Source: Membranipora membranacea (taxonomy: Eukaryota; Bryozoa; Gymnolaemata; Cheilostomatida; Membraniporidae). From it: a DNA stretch of 64,000 nt. A program made the translations under genes and the position numbers. Positions 1 through 11,751 of this stretch are shown here, one piece after another. The stretch covers positions 7,147,501-7,211,500 of the forward strand of contig OU612070.1 of assembly GCA_914767715.1 (NCBI GenBank), written 5' to 3'. Each line of letters opens with the position of its first letter. The first letter of the stretch is position 1. The notes under the pieces are model-generated. The model worked only from the letters and a program-made list of their open reading frames with translations. It was not told where the DNA came from and searched no databases.

Positions 1-2185
1 GGAGGTCTTCGTGGTCTTGCTCCTGTTTCTTCCATGGTGACACTAAAGTTTCACCTAAATGTAGAAATGGAGGATTAACACTAAGAGCAGTAGTGAGGTC
101 TTCGAAGGAAATTGTAACAGGGAGTGAAGCTGCATTTGGTCAATGCGACAAGGGGCACACTCAAATAAACAGTAACAGAGATTGATGAAAATTCATCTTG
201 GCATTGCCTCTACCACAACACAAAATGAAGAACAGTTGATCACCGCCAACATGTTTTCGCTACTAAAGCCATATCACAAGTTTGATGTTAAGCCAAGTAC
301 AGAGCTTTTGCAGTTGTAATTCTCATTATTCATCAGAGGTGGTTTTTGTGCAGTTTTTGGTTTGGGAATGATCAAATTGTTATCAATGAATGTGAGGATG
401 AAATTGGCCATAGGAACATGTTGATATGATTACAGCCCCATATCTGACATCAGTCAGATATATAATTAAATGTAGTGTTTGTCTACTTATGATCAGCTTG
501 ATAGCCTAACCCTCCTCCCTTCATCAATGTATTAAGTTATTTAGTGGTTAAGTGTGACACAGAGAAACGTTAACGGTTAACTTCACAGTGTGAAGCTGGC
601 TCTTTGTCCCAAGAGTATTGAATACCTGTTTCGGGCCCACAGTACAGCGCAAATCAAGCTACTTAGATTGGTTTGAGAGCAAAGAACATCTTCAGCACTG
701 CATGTATTAGTTAAAAAAACGTTTATATTGTGTAAATGGGAATTAAAAACAGGCGCTGGCTAGTGATTGAAGAGACTTACGTATTGCGATGTGTAGAAAG
801 ATGTCACAACCGTACAACCACAGGTCTACTTAAAAAAAGGTGTCTGGCAATGTCTGACTGGTGCCCTTGGTTTTGAATAAACCTGTGACTGTATTACTGT
901 GACATCATTCTACCATGTACAACACCACATCATCACAACCGACACAACACCTCAAAAGTGTCGCAGGCGATGTGAGGCATATGTCTTAAAGCACTCTAGG
1001 TATATAAAAAGTGGTGTGGGTGCTGTTTGACCTGCACAAGTATGTCCTGTACTGCTCTTTAACATCACTGTGTTGTAGGGCATGTTGTAGGAGCGTTGGA
1101 TTGGGTTGAGTACCCAAAATATGTGTTAGCACATAACAGGGACTGTACCAACAAACCTTCTAATATAATATCAGAGGTTTGTGAACTGACCTTGCTACTT
1201 CCCAAGGTATTCACCGCTTCATATGTTTTATAGCTTAGGTAATGTTCCGTTCCAGAATCAGGATACCGGTTACACCATGGTCAAAATCAGGGCTGGATAC
1301 CTTTACCAGTGGTTCCTACATATTGTAGGAGCGGGTGGATTGTGTATACCCACAAATGAGTGTATCAAAAGTGGAGAATTGAGGCTACCATACACGCTCC
1401 CCAGCATGCAAGCACACACATCCAACATGTAATCAGACATGCAAACTTTGCCTGCCATTGTACTCCTTTGTTCACCAAACAAAAGGCCTTTTGTTATACA
1501 ACTCTCATAGGTCTCTTGGGACATGTCTCCCTGACATCGGCCCCCAGGGCCTATCCAACATACTACAGCATAGGTGTACTTTATTTTGTAATGATGGGGA
1601 GTGGGCAGGATTGGAGTGCTAAGTCATGAAGAATATAGAAATATGAGCTTTGAGGCTATGTCGGCAGGTACTAGTAACCTACTATGCCAGTCAGATGGTG
1701 TCACATATTCAGATATATATAGGTGTCTTGAACTCCCGGTAATGTATTGTAGCTCTGAACAGGCATATGTGTCTACAGTGGCATCGCTCCTCAAGAGGCT
1801 CCCGTTCAACCATCCGAAGAAGGTCAGTCTGTAGGTGTAGCTATGCTGATACATTGAATTTTAAATACAATGCTGGCAGATCTTCCCTGTATTGCTTCTA
1901 CCTGAGCTGAGCAATTCCCGAGCAGGCCCCAGCAACCTGATGTGTACTCCAGGATTGGGAATAAAAGCTGACCTGTGATAATGGATGACCAGAATTCTCC
2001 TCAATTCAAGCAAAAGGGTAAGCTCATTGGTCCTGACTACTATGAATGTGAATTGTGACTATATGTGATATCTAGGCCTATCTATAGTAGTATTGCATTC
2101 TTTGTCCTATTCTTGCATTATTTATGGCAAGGAGTAGGCCTACTTCTTGGTTTGGGCCGCATATCTTCACTAAAACCTGGGTATC

Positions 2186-2235
2186 TGGCAATGTTTGACT
2201 GGCCCCCTTTCTTTGGGTGGCCAGTCAAACATTGC
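2186..2235. repeat. Short perfect hairpin
   Basis: The sequence GGCAATGTTTGACTGGCC at 2186-2203 is followed 14 bases later by its exact reverse complement at 2218-2235. A diverged copy of the arm (ggcaatgtctgactgg) occurs near 846-861, so this is probably the remnant of a dispersed inverted-repeat element. Confidence 0.6.
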
Positions 2236-2852
2236 CCACTCACTCCCTGGTCCAGTTTTGACTGAGTTGGCCCTGATGTGGACACTGTTGTTAGGGCAGT
2301 TGCCCAATACCCTGTCATAATTCACATGCTGCATTCATCATACTTGCAGGGACTTGTAGCAGTCGGATGGTAGGACTCCTTGGTTATGAGATGGTGGGAT
2401 GACAGGAGAGGAGAGGAAGAACAGTGAGGGTTGTCTTCAGATTTTGAGTCATGCTAAATTTCTTAATAGCCCTAATTCTTGTTCTGGTATAATGTTGCTT
2501 CATTACGTTCCAATATTATATTCAGTCAATCATCCAGAATCTAAGTTTACATAAATGTCCTTGACATCAGTTAGCCAGATTTTCGAATGGATGTTTGGGG
2601 GATATTCAATACCTATCGTCACAATATTATAATATAAACAAGAAAGACAGGCTAGCAAAATAAGTGTTTTCAATTTTTGGGTGTCCACTGAACTAAACCA
2701 AATTCACTTGTTTTTGTCAGTCTCACAGAAAAACAACTTAACCAGTCACTCTGTCAGCGAAACAGTCTATGAAAGGTTCATCTTAAAGCTCAGGTTAGTT
2801 GAAATAAGAATATACCCACTACATTCTTGCAGGGAGAATTGATATCAGGGAT

Positions 2853-3068
2853 CAGGGATAGCTCAGTGTCAGAGGCGTTGGACTCAGGATCATTAGTTCC
2901 TGAGTTCGAGCCCCACCGGGTGCCACTGCTTGTCTAGTACTACCTGATTTGGCTGTCGCGGGCCATTAACCCTAGCCGACCTGGAATAGAATAATGGACG
3001 ATGGCTTGCCATATTGCCTAATACCTTCAAAATTGAAGTTGGCGATTACTCATAAGAAAAAAAAAATA
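2853..3068 (+). mobile_element. tRNA-derived SINE
   Basis: The head has a tRNA-like A box (tagctcagtgtcagagg) and a B box (gagttcgagcccc) at normal spacing. An unrelated body of about 120 bases follows and ends in an A-run at about 3058-3067. This is the layout of a SINE transcribed by RNA polymerase III. The tRNA part does not fold with a proper acceptor stem, so it is not a tRNA gene. Confidence 0.6.
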
Positions 3069-4097
3069 TGATTCTTGTTATGTGTGTAGAATATTTGACC
3101 ACTTGCCTAAGCTAAGCTACTAGTTACGTACTACTTACAGCCTACCTACTCAACTGCACTACTACAGTAGAGTAGTAAGCTGCAAGTTCATTGCAAGAAA
3201 GAAATATCAATTGAAAAAGACCATGTTATTATTCTTTGAATTTAAGCAGAAACACAGGCATGCTGCACAACTACAACTTTCTCATAATAATTGGCTGCAG
3301 GTCTGTTTGTCAGGAAGAATAATGTGTTCACCCTTGTAAGTTAGTTTGTTCGGATACAAAACTAGATGTAACCTTATTATCATAATTGAGAAAAATTGCT
3401 AAATGATATGCCTCATGGCCATCAACACTGCATAATGGCCTCTTAAGACTGAACCAAGACTACCATGCACAGGTCGCAATTAAGCAGGTTGCAGGCCTCA
3501 ACAGTCACACTCGCATGCTTTCATCAATTTGGGCAAGTCCAGTTACAGTGGTGGGGTGTCCCAGATGTCCCAGTGGTATTATGTCCCCCAGTGGTCGAGG
3601 TATGGCAATATTGCAGAATGCCTCTTGTCACACCTGTCATGACAACCTGCATTCATGACTGTCAAATCAGCAATCTAGGGACAGTTTCCCTGTGAGCCTT
3701 CACGCAGCCCTTCCCTACCACTGATCAGTGTCTGTTTGAAATTGAAATAAATGATACAACTAAGCACAGCAGCACCTTATGAGTAAGATTTAATGTAATA
3801 ATTCTGTTTCTCCTCTTTGGTAATATGTCTTGCTGATTTAGTGTAATGTTGGAATACTGATAAATCAGTGCTTCATTTGTGGTGCAACACCATGTAGGCC
3901 TAACGATGAGACTCAAGGGCCCAAGAGGTATGCATTCATAATAGGTTATATTGCATGCATTAGGGTCCTGTGCTACCTACTTGATTGTTCATTGCTCAAT
4001 TTACTGGTCTTTACATTATGCTAATTTTTTCCTTCTAGCTCCTGTGTGAAGACCTGAACTGACCAGCTGATCACAAAGTCTTACTGCTACCTCTAAC

Positions 4098-7000
4098 ATG
4101 GGAAATACACACCCAGGTGAGTCTGTGACAATATTGTTAAATTGATCTCTTTATCAATTAACACATTCCAATCAAGATACCTAAAAGGCCTTGCAATATT
4201 TTCCTATAACATCATATTGGTATGCAGACATGTTGAATCGAACTTAGGTACGAGCATGTGACATAGATGATGTTAGTATCAAGCTTCATTTAACCTCTAG
4301 TGTAGTAGAGGAACCCTAGCGATAGCGATGTGCCAAATGACATCATATGGAGGTGAATTGCACCGATTCTTGGCAGTCTTAACTCGAATAGACACACCTT
4401 GCAATTTTGCAGCTATGTGGACACTCCTAACACATGAGAATTATGATGTTGTATTTTTTAGCCAGACATTGCACCATATCCATGTTCCCCTATACACAGA
4501 TCAGAGCATGTTTCAGATTTTGTTTAATTAATCATCTTAAAAGGGAAATAAGTTTGAGATGTTAAGTCAAATTTACATTTAGTGACTTGATTTCCTCTAA
4601 GATATGAGTAGCACAAAGCTACCTTTTTTATTGTCTGGATGACCTAGCTATGAACATTTTCTCATCATTGATAACCCTATGTACTGTAGTAATGGCGAAA
4701 GCTAACTCCAGTGTGCCCCAGGATATAAGGGCAACAGCAAATATGACAATTATAAATAGAGTCTTAATTACTATTATAGGTAGTAACGGGTCGATGCCCC
4801 CTGGAGGATTACCACCCTCCTCCAGTCCACAGGCCCACCACTATAATGGCGTCGCGACATCAACGAACCATCATTATAATGGCAACCATCATCATAACCA
4901 TCATTCCTCGGGCAGCTCAACTACAGCAGAGTCTATACCCGTACCTCAACGATCGGATAGCTTCGAGAGAGAACTCAGCTCATCACTCTCAGGCATCAGT
5001 GGTCTCTCTGCCCATATGGCTGCCAGGGTAAGTCAACTTACAATTAACAGAAGTTGTTGTCTTTTAAGTCTGCTGATTTCACAGGTTTGCAACTGGAAAG
5101 GAATCCGTAGAAATCGTTGTTTAAATTGTGAGACTTTCTGTTGCAAGTCTTTGTTGAAGATGAGTTTTCACCGATCACATGTTTATTAAGCCTCCTAACA
5201 GGGTTAATGTTGTCTTAAAATTGATGGAGCTCTTAAATAATTGACCAGGGTATCATTAAATCTTGACAATAAATTTCATGCGTGACAATTTTCATGAAGC
5301 TGATTTTTGATTAATTTTTTGCCTAGAACACAACACAGATGTCTCAGAGCACAGAGGCTGGTATGGATTTTATCTCACCAGGGCAGTACATGTCCAGATA
5401 CAGAGCAAACTCCGTCTCCATAGAACCAGATATGCCTCCTGTTCTACCTCCCGTAAACACTAAGCTACCGGCAGTCATCAAGTGGGATAAGGGAGGTACC
5501 CATGTGTCTATATCAGGTACATTCAACAGCTGGGATAAGAAACTACCATTGGTCAAGAGGTGAGTTGTTTGCTACTTATTACACACTGTGCTACCCATTA
5601 AGACCAGAATTCTCCTTAAATAATTTTGTTTTTAAGTTTTTGCTGATGAATACATATAGATGTAATTGGGCTGCCCACTTGTATCATACTCTAGACAAGG
5701 TGTTCTGAGTGTCTTCTACTCAAATGCTGGTTTGTTTGACATTCAACATTATTTTGAGTTGTACCTGCGGCAAAGAAATGACTAACAGTCAGAGACGATC
5801 TGTGGCACAACAATGTCAAGGCCTCTTGACTCGACTACAATTAATTTGTATGATAATAGCAACAACTTATTGCATAATTGACAATCCTTATCTTAAATCA
5901 TCAAGCTCTGGAAACTGAGATTTGAGAGGCCTGTTAATGGTTGCGTCATCTTCTTCTCTCATTCGAAAAACGTTCCCCCAATAAGGCCTGCTGCTATCAG
6001 CGGTGATTGGTGAGATACAGCTGTCAGTGATGCTGTTGTTTGACAACTACGTGACAAAACAGCGGCAGTGGCGAAACCGTTAAACTAATATCCATGCTTC
6101 GCAACATCTAGCTATAGTTGTCACTGGGCAAGGAATTAAACAACTATTATTATATTTGTGTGGCCCTCAGCAAATCATGTGCAGGATGATTTATTGTGGT
6201 TTTTTAGATGTGATGGATGTCATCTCAATAACAAAGTTAGATTAATTACCCTAGTATTATTTGTGGCTCATGCAACCATTTATTCCAATTATAAGTTCGG
6301 TAGGGTAGATCAATTGTATTTTGGGTAAATATTTCTGTGGTGTTATTAAAATGATCAGCGTTTGTATAGTTATTCAAACATCTGTATGTATTATCATCTA
6401 AGATAAGGTGAGGTCAGCAACCGGTCATATCTAAGATACGGAGAGCTAGCCCTAGACACAACACAGGCTAATACAATGTATTGGACCAAACAAACACAAG
6501 GTTTCGATCAGCAAGAGCATTAATTATAACACATTAAACCAAAATTTACAACGCATTAGACCGATGCATTTTGGCAAAGCAAAGCTATGGAAGCTATAAG
6601 TAAACACTGAATTAATGCATTGTCAGGCTCAAATCAAGCTGTAACAAAAATCTTGGATGACTGAATTTTCTTAGAATGATGATATTGGCTTAGGAGGATT
6701 TGACTTCGATTGAGGCGCAACATTCCTACTTCATGCTGTCTATCCCTATGCCACCTTACTCGATTGTATACTTCAAGCTTAATACACTTTCAACTATTCG
6801 AATTTTAGTCAAGAGCCCGCTTGGTAAACACTTTGCTTAGTACTGTCTAAACTACCCCCTCCCTCTGTTAAACTAGCATACAATAGTAAATATATGGGGT
6901 GATGTTTTGAGAATCTGCTACCTTGATCATAAAACAAGTCATTGAACTGGATTTTTGCAGTCTGAGCCAGTAGAATGCATAAGTTTGTCATACATCTTCA

Positions 7001-10000
7001 TTCCTCCCCTCAGCAGATGCTTCAGTATTTTCACTGTAAACAAGTGCACATGGGGCTGGTTGAAGACTGTTGAAATGTTTGTTTGCCAGTTCAATTCATT
7101 GAGTGCGGCTCGTCAGAGCACTCGTGTAGGTTAAGTAGTAGCATGTGTATGATAAGTTATGTCAGTGAAACCAATTGACTCAAGCACTCCAAATTTTCCA
7201 AGAACTAATGCTTTGGTACAATCTTGTCTCCCATGCCCATCTGCCAACTGAATTTCATAGCTGTCACCTCCTACCATCATATTGACTCTATTTAATTGAT
7301 GTATATCATTATGATTAGCTTATCCATAGAGAGTTTTTTGGGTACAGTTCAAAGTATGACTGTAGTTCCTTTACATTCACCTCTAAATTTTAATTCCTTT
7401 TCAATCATTTCTTTGCAGTACAAACAACTTCTACACCATAGTAGATCTGGAAGAAGGAGAACATTTATACAAATATCACGTAGACGGGCAATGGGTCATC
7501 AACCCTGACGAGGTAGGGCTTTCATTTTAAGCATGTCACATGCCACTTTTTATATTTTTTGGCTGCGTGAGAAGGCCAGGTCATTTTAGTTAAAGGTAAG
7601 GGACATCCTGGCTAGTTCTGCTACTCTATGATCATATCAGTGACATACTCCCTTTTTAAAACAGCCTGAGGAACATACTGTGCGAGCTCTCTTCTCATTC
7701 ATTTTAGTGAGTATCTTAGCTTGCTGTAACACTATTAGTATTTACAGAAGATGAAAGTGCTCAGTACACATCAATACTGTACCCGCCAATCTCAGTGCTA
7801 CCCATATATAGTATATTCTGGATAACAAACTACTGGTATAATTTGATAGTCGTAAGAAGGCGTTGAACTATTATACCTAGAAGACTCAGGCTCAGGGGAA
7901 TATTACTCTCTCTTTTATGTATCACACGGTCAAAATCCCCAAGTAGATGGTTTGGTTTACAAGCTACTGGTATAATTTAATAATAGTGAAAAGGCGTGGA
8001 GCGATTATATTTTCCAGTGGCATTAGACCCAGAGGAATATTACTCTCCCTTTTATGTATCACAACCCTCAAGTAGATATTATTTGTGCTTATTTCAGCCT
8101 ACAGTCACAGACAGTCAAGGAACACAGCACAATGTAGTCAGAGTTAAGAAATCAGACTTTCAGATCATAGAGGCTTTAGAGGATGATGGTGACGCAGTCA
8201 AACGAAAATCTGAGGCTAACAAACATGAGGGTAGGTCAGCAGTGTTCAGTAATTTTAAAACTTTGCTTGGAGTTGTTCACCCATCATTTATTGTAACCCT
8301 CATACAACCTTGACTCAACGGAAACTAAGAAGCTGAAAGACAACTCCAAACTGAAAAAGAGTATGTGCAAGAAGGAATCCATTTACAGGGTATTTAAATG
8401 GCGGGAACCTTTCATATCACACTTGCCATATTAAAAGTTTCACTTGGTAAATCACTAAGTTTGCTGCTCAGATTAATACTCTCACTAAGAGTAAGAAACA
8501 TCTAGTAGCTTAGCATGGGTCCCTTTGACAGTATTTAAGAGGGTGTAGTAAATCCTATAGAATCGACATATCAAATACTTGATATCATACAGTAAGGCTA
8601 ATTGTGATGGGCTTGAGGCGCAAACAGCCTTTTAAGGGTTTACAGGGGATGTCAAATACTTAAGAATGATACTTTGGGTATAACAATAAATTTCATCTAT
8701 TATTACAGATTATCAGCAGACAGGCCATACTTTGAATGTAATTACGTGTAGATGACCTCATAGGGCATCTCCCCCCCTCCATCTCCCCCCCCCCCCCCGG
8801 TCCAGCATAATTGTTATATTATCGTATTTCATAGATCCGTATCCCCAGACTGACTACAGTATGGATATACCAGTCAGGAAGACATCAGACAGACATGTAG
8901 GGCCTCCTGTTCTACCTCAGCACTTACTCCAGGTTATACTAAACAAGGATGTATCACCACATGTACGTATAGCAGCTGATATAGGGCTATCTACAGCGCC
9001 ACAATTAATTTGGGACATTTTGGATTGACTCTTCTAGAATACCAATTGATTTCTAAAGCTTCTTTCTGAATAGACAGTTTTCTGAGCTCTTTTTTACGCC
9101 TCAATTCGGAGTTGTCCTCTCTCCAGTTTGGTACTTTTAACCCACGCCGCATAGGAAAAACCTGCTGAAAGAGGGTTATCTTGAAAACCGCTTATGTTAG
9201 GATAAAAATGATTTTTTGATTCAGAGTCTGCACAATTGAAAACCCTGTGAGACAGGGTAACCAAATCATTGGAAGCTTGAATGTTGATAAATCTTAATTT
9301 TAGTGACGAAACTCGTGAAAAATTCTGCCAAATTGTCCGCAAAACAGGCAGAAAATGCTATAATTGACTATCCAAATACTAAAATTATTTCCCAAACTAT
9401 GTCCATATGAGTTTTCAATGTTGCAGATTCTGAATCAAAAATAATTTTTATCCTATTATAAGCGGTTTTCAAGATAACCCTATTTTCAGCACGTTTTTCC
9501 TATGCGGCGTGGGTTAAAAGTACCAAACTGGAGAGAGGACAACTCCGAATTGAGGCCTTAATCAGAGCTCAGAAAATGTCTATTTTTGCATAGTTTCACG
9601 AATGTCGGAACTATTCAAATCTAGGCTGAAGACTGCTCCAGCAGGTTTGAGATATCTGACTTGACGACAGTGTATTCTTTTAGATCAAGTTTGATCCTCT
9701 TGCTTACATTCCAGTTGTTTACGATCTACTTTTGTTCCGATGGCACATTTATTTATTGATTATTTATTATTTATACATTCATATTTTGGATTTACCAAAC
9801 TTGACGTTAGTTTTGTATTTTTGTTTGTAGCATGAGCCGGGGATGTTACCAGAGCCAAACCATGTCATGCTGAATCACCTCTACGCTCTGTCAATAAAGG
9901 TGGGTTAACCAAACTCAGAATATAACACCAAAAAGATTTTAACATATAGCTTCCAAAGTTAAACTGCTCTTGTGGAGTAAATAATGTCTAGCATTTAATT

Positions 10001-10324
10001 TTTCCATGTTTTTGAGTGACTTGATGTTAGATAGAATCAAACTTTGCTAGCTATGTGGTAGCTTGCCTTAACTTTCTCTTTAGAAGTTTCTGGGAAAAAG
10101 CAAACCTTTCCCCTGTAAATTCTTTTCTGCTGGAAGAGTGACCAATCTCTGACTATAAATATATTGTTTACGTTACTTTCCCTAATAATGTAACAATTGC
10201 TACCACATTACGTTATTATCATTATTATTATATCTAAATGTAGGATGGTGTTATGGTGCTGAGTGATACAAGCCGATTCAGAAAGAAGTGCATCACCACT
10301 CTGCTGTATAAACCTATTGATTGA
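4098..10324 (+). CDS. PRKAB: 5'-AMP-activated protein kinase (AMPK) beta subunit, 8 coding exons
   Basis: This is the scaffold and glycogen-binding subunit of the energy-sensing kinase AMPK, which joins the catalytic alpha and nucleotide-binding gamma subunits. Coding exons are 4098-4116, 4780-5027, 5327-5559, 7419-7512, 8098-8230, 8835-8962, 9831-9899 and 10244-10324. All junctions are GT-AG and all phases agree (1005 nt, 334 aa). Residues about 136-215 form the CBM48 glycogen-binding module: TFNSW (W158), YKYHVDGQW (K185, W192) and N210 match the carbohydrate-contact positions. S167, made across an exon junction, sits where vertebrate Ser108 lies. Residues about 262-334 are the alpha/gamma-binding C-terminal domain (LPEPNHVMLNHLYALSIKDG, ending LLYKPID). 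Residues about 8-60 are a Pro-, His/Asn- and Ser-rich linker without known function. The start MGNT is the conserved N-terminus, but residue 6 is Pro, which is unusual for a myristoylated protein. An acceptor at 4037-4038 implies an upstream 5' UTR exon. Confidence 0.95.
8769..8801. repeat. C-rich low-complexity run
   Basis: Runs of C (six to fourteen long) broken by short TCCATCT segments lie in the intron just before the sixth coding exon of the AMPK beta gene. It is a simple repeat, and probably an assembly- or length-variable site. Confidence 0.7.
9071..9582. mobile_element. Foldback (long inverted-repeat) element in an AMPK beta intron
   Basis: The left arm, 9071 to about 9246, is repeated as a reverse complement at about 9411-9582. 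Both ends read TAGACA..TTTTCTGAGCTC inward, and the arms share the stretch from CCTCAATTCGG to GATTCAGA with scattered mismatches and small gaps. The centre (about 9247-9410) is unrelated. No transposase is present, so this is a non-autonomous foldback or MITE-type insertion. The 82-residue open frame on the minus strand lies in an arm and is not a gene. Confidence 0.8.
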
Positions 10325-11029
10325 TATAAATTTGCCTCGATTTTCTGTGTACGCTTGAGAGTAAGAATGGGCTTAGTCTAACAAATCTGCAATATACAAA
10401 CTACATAAGACAAGGTTTGGTGCTAGTACCTACCCATTTTGATGGTAGCTCCATTATGCCATCATTGAAGAACTTCTGGTCAAATATCAGGATACACAAT
10501 ACCTAACTTGTGTAATACACATAATATGCAATTTGTAATCTGAAATCTCAAAGTAATGCTACAAAATATGGTTTTTTACTGGCTCTCTGATTTTATGAGG
10601 TCTGCAGTGCACTGTGAACTTATCTTGGCTGAGAAAAATTGGGTGGCGTTGGCAAAAAGCATGTGGGGCCAGAGGCTTAACCACAGAATGAGGGACATGT
10701 CTTCAAATTTATATGACTGTAGATGAAGTTTATATTACCGGAGGGACTCCATATTTGTCCAAGTAATGACCGTTATTGAGCATTTTCCTTTCTACCGAAA
10801 CTACTATATCGTACCACATTTATATCATTACAAGCTTTCTGATTGCTGCCTTTTTAATTTCATTACAACAGTCTCTTATTATCAGTTCAATATAAAAGTT
10901 ACAACTTATTATCCAGTAGTTAATGATCTCACTATTAACAAGCCTTTTTTGACTGTTATCAGATTAATTAGGGGTTCTTCTCTGCAGACAACTGTCTCCA
11001 TAGTCATGCAGTAAAGATAAGAATTTTTT
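10325..11029. other. Intergenic space between AMPK beta and the receptor cluster
   Basis: Contains the 3' UTR of the AMPK beta gene and then AT-rich sequence. I see no exon, repeat or RNA gene. The neighbouring genes are convergent. Confidence 0.5.
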
Positions 11030-11751
11030 TTTTCATATTTCCAAATTAATCAATAAATTAGTCAAAGCTATTTTCTCAGGAATTATCTTTCTTTGTGTGA
11101 AGCACATTAATTTATGTTGGGCAGAAAACCAGGAAGTTTGAGACATAACTTCCTGAACAAACAAGTGCAAATCCACTACTCGTAGGCGCATGAGCAAGTC
11201 GCATATTATCAAAGGCAAACGCTGCATTCATTTATTTTCAGTAAGGGTTAACAGAATGATTATGATGTTAAGTCGAAACTTTCAGATTGACCGAATATAT
11301 AGAATTTGTAATGAAATGGAGACACCTGTGCTGCATATAGTTCAGTGTATCATCCCATTGGTGATCTAATAAACATCCATGACATGTTTTACTGTTTTAC
11401 TGAGTGATAAGAGACAATGCTGTCAGATCTGTGGATAGATTACACTTGTATTATATCATATTATTATCATTTATGTATTGTATTACTATATTACACAATC
11501 ATAATTATAAAACTCTATAGGTAGAATCCAAAACACACTTATTCAAAACATTTCAAGACACTTAATTCAAAACAAACTAGTAATCACAACACAATGCAAA
11601 GTTTGATGATTTCTATGTGATTATGTTAGTAGAGGGTAAAACTGATTGTTACTGTTAGTGATAGGTTCACAGTGGCTATCTGTCCATGGTATTACAGCCT
11701 AGTTCTGAGATGTTGTCATATGTGCCGATAAATTGCTCCACTGTATTGCAG
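11030..11751 (-). other. 3' flank of unit A, duplicated after units B and C
   Basis: Segments here (for example the stretch around the tract caatgctgtcag at about 11415, the repeated aattcaaaac tracts at 11540-11575, and agggtaaaactgattgtta at about 11633) recur in the same order downstream of the tail exons of units B (24918-25817) and C (30840-32290). This shows that the duplication covered non-coding DNA as well as exons. It probably includes the 3' UTR. No open frame is conserved in all three copies. Confidence 0.7.

Larger units (their letters stand above)
1..4038. other. Upstream region of the AMPK beta gene, no recognisable coding exon
   Basis: No convincing coding exon is visible on either strand; open frames are short and have no recognisable domain. 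A 5' UTR exon of the AMPK gene may lie here, because the first coding exon is preceded by a good splice acceptor. The stretch also holds a tRNA-derived SINE (about 2853-3068) and a short perfect hairpin (2186-2235), both listed separately. Confidence 0.5.

Noticed and set aside
1223-2318. Several overlapping frames of 60-90 residues
   Set aside because: They overlap on both strands, with no domain, splice pattern or repeated structure.
9094-9342. 82-residue open frame, minus strand
   Set aside because: It lies in one arm of the foldback element and has no domain or splice support.
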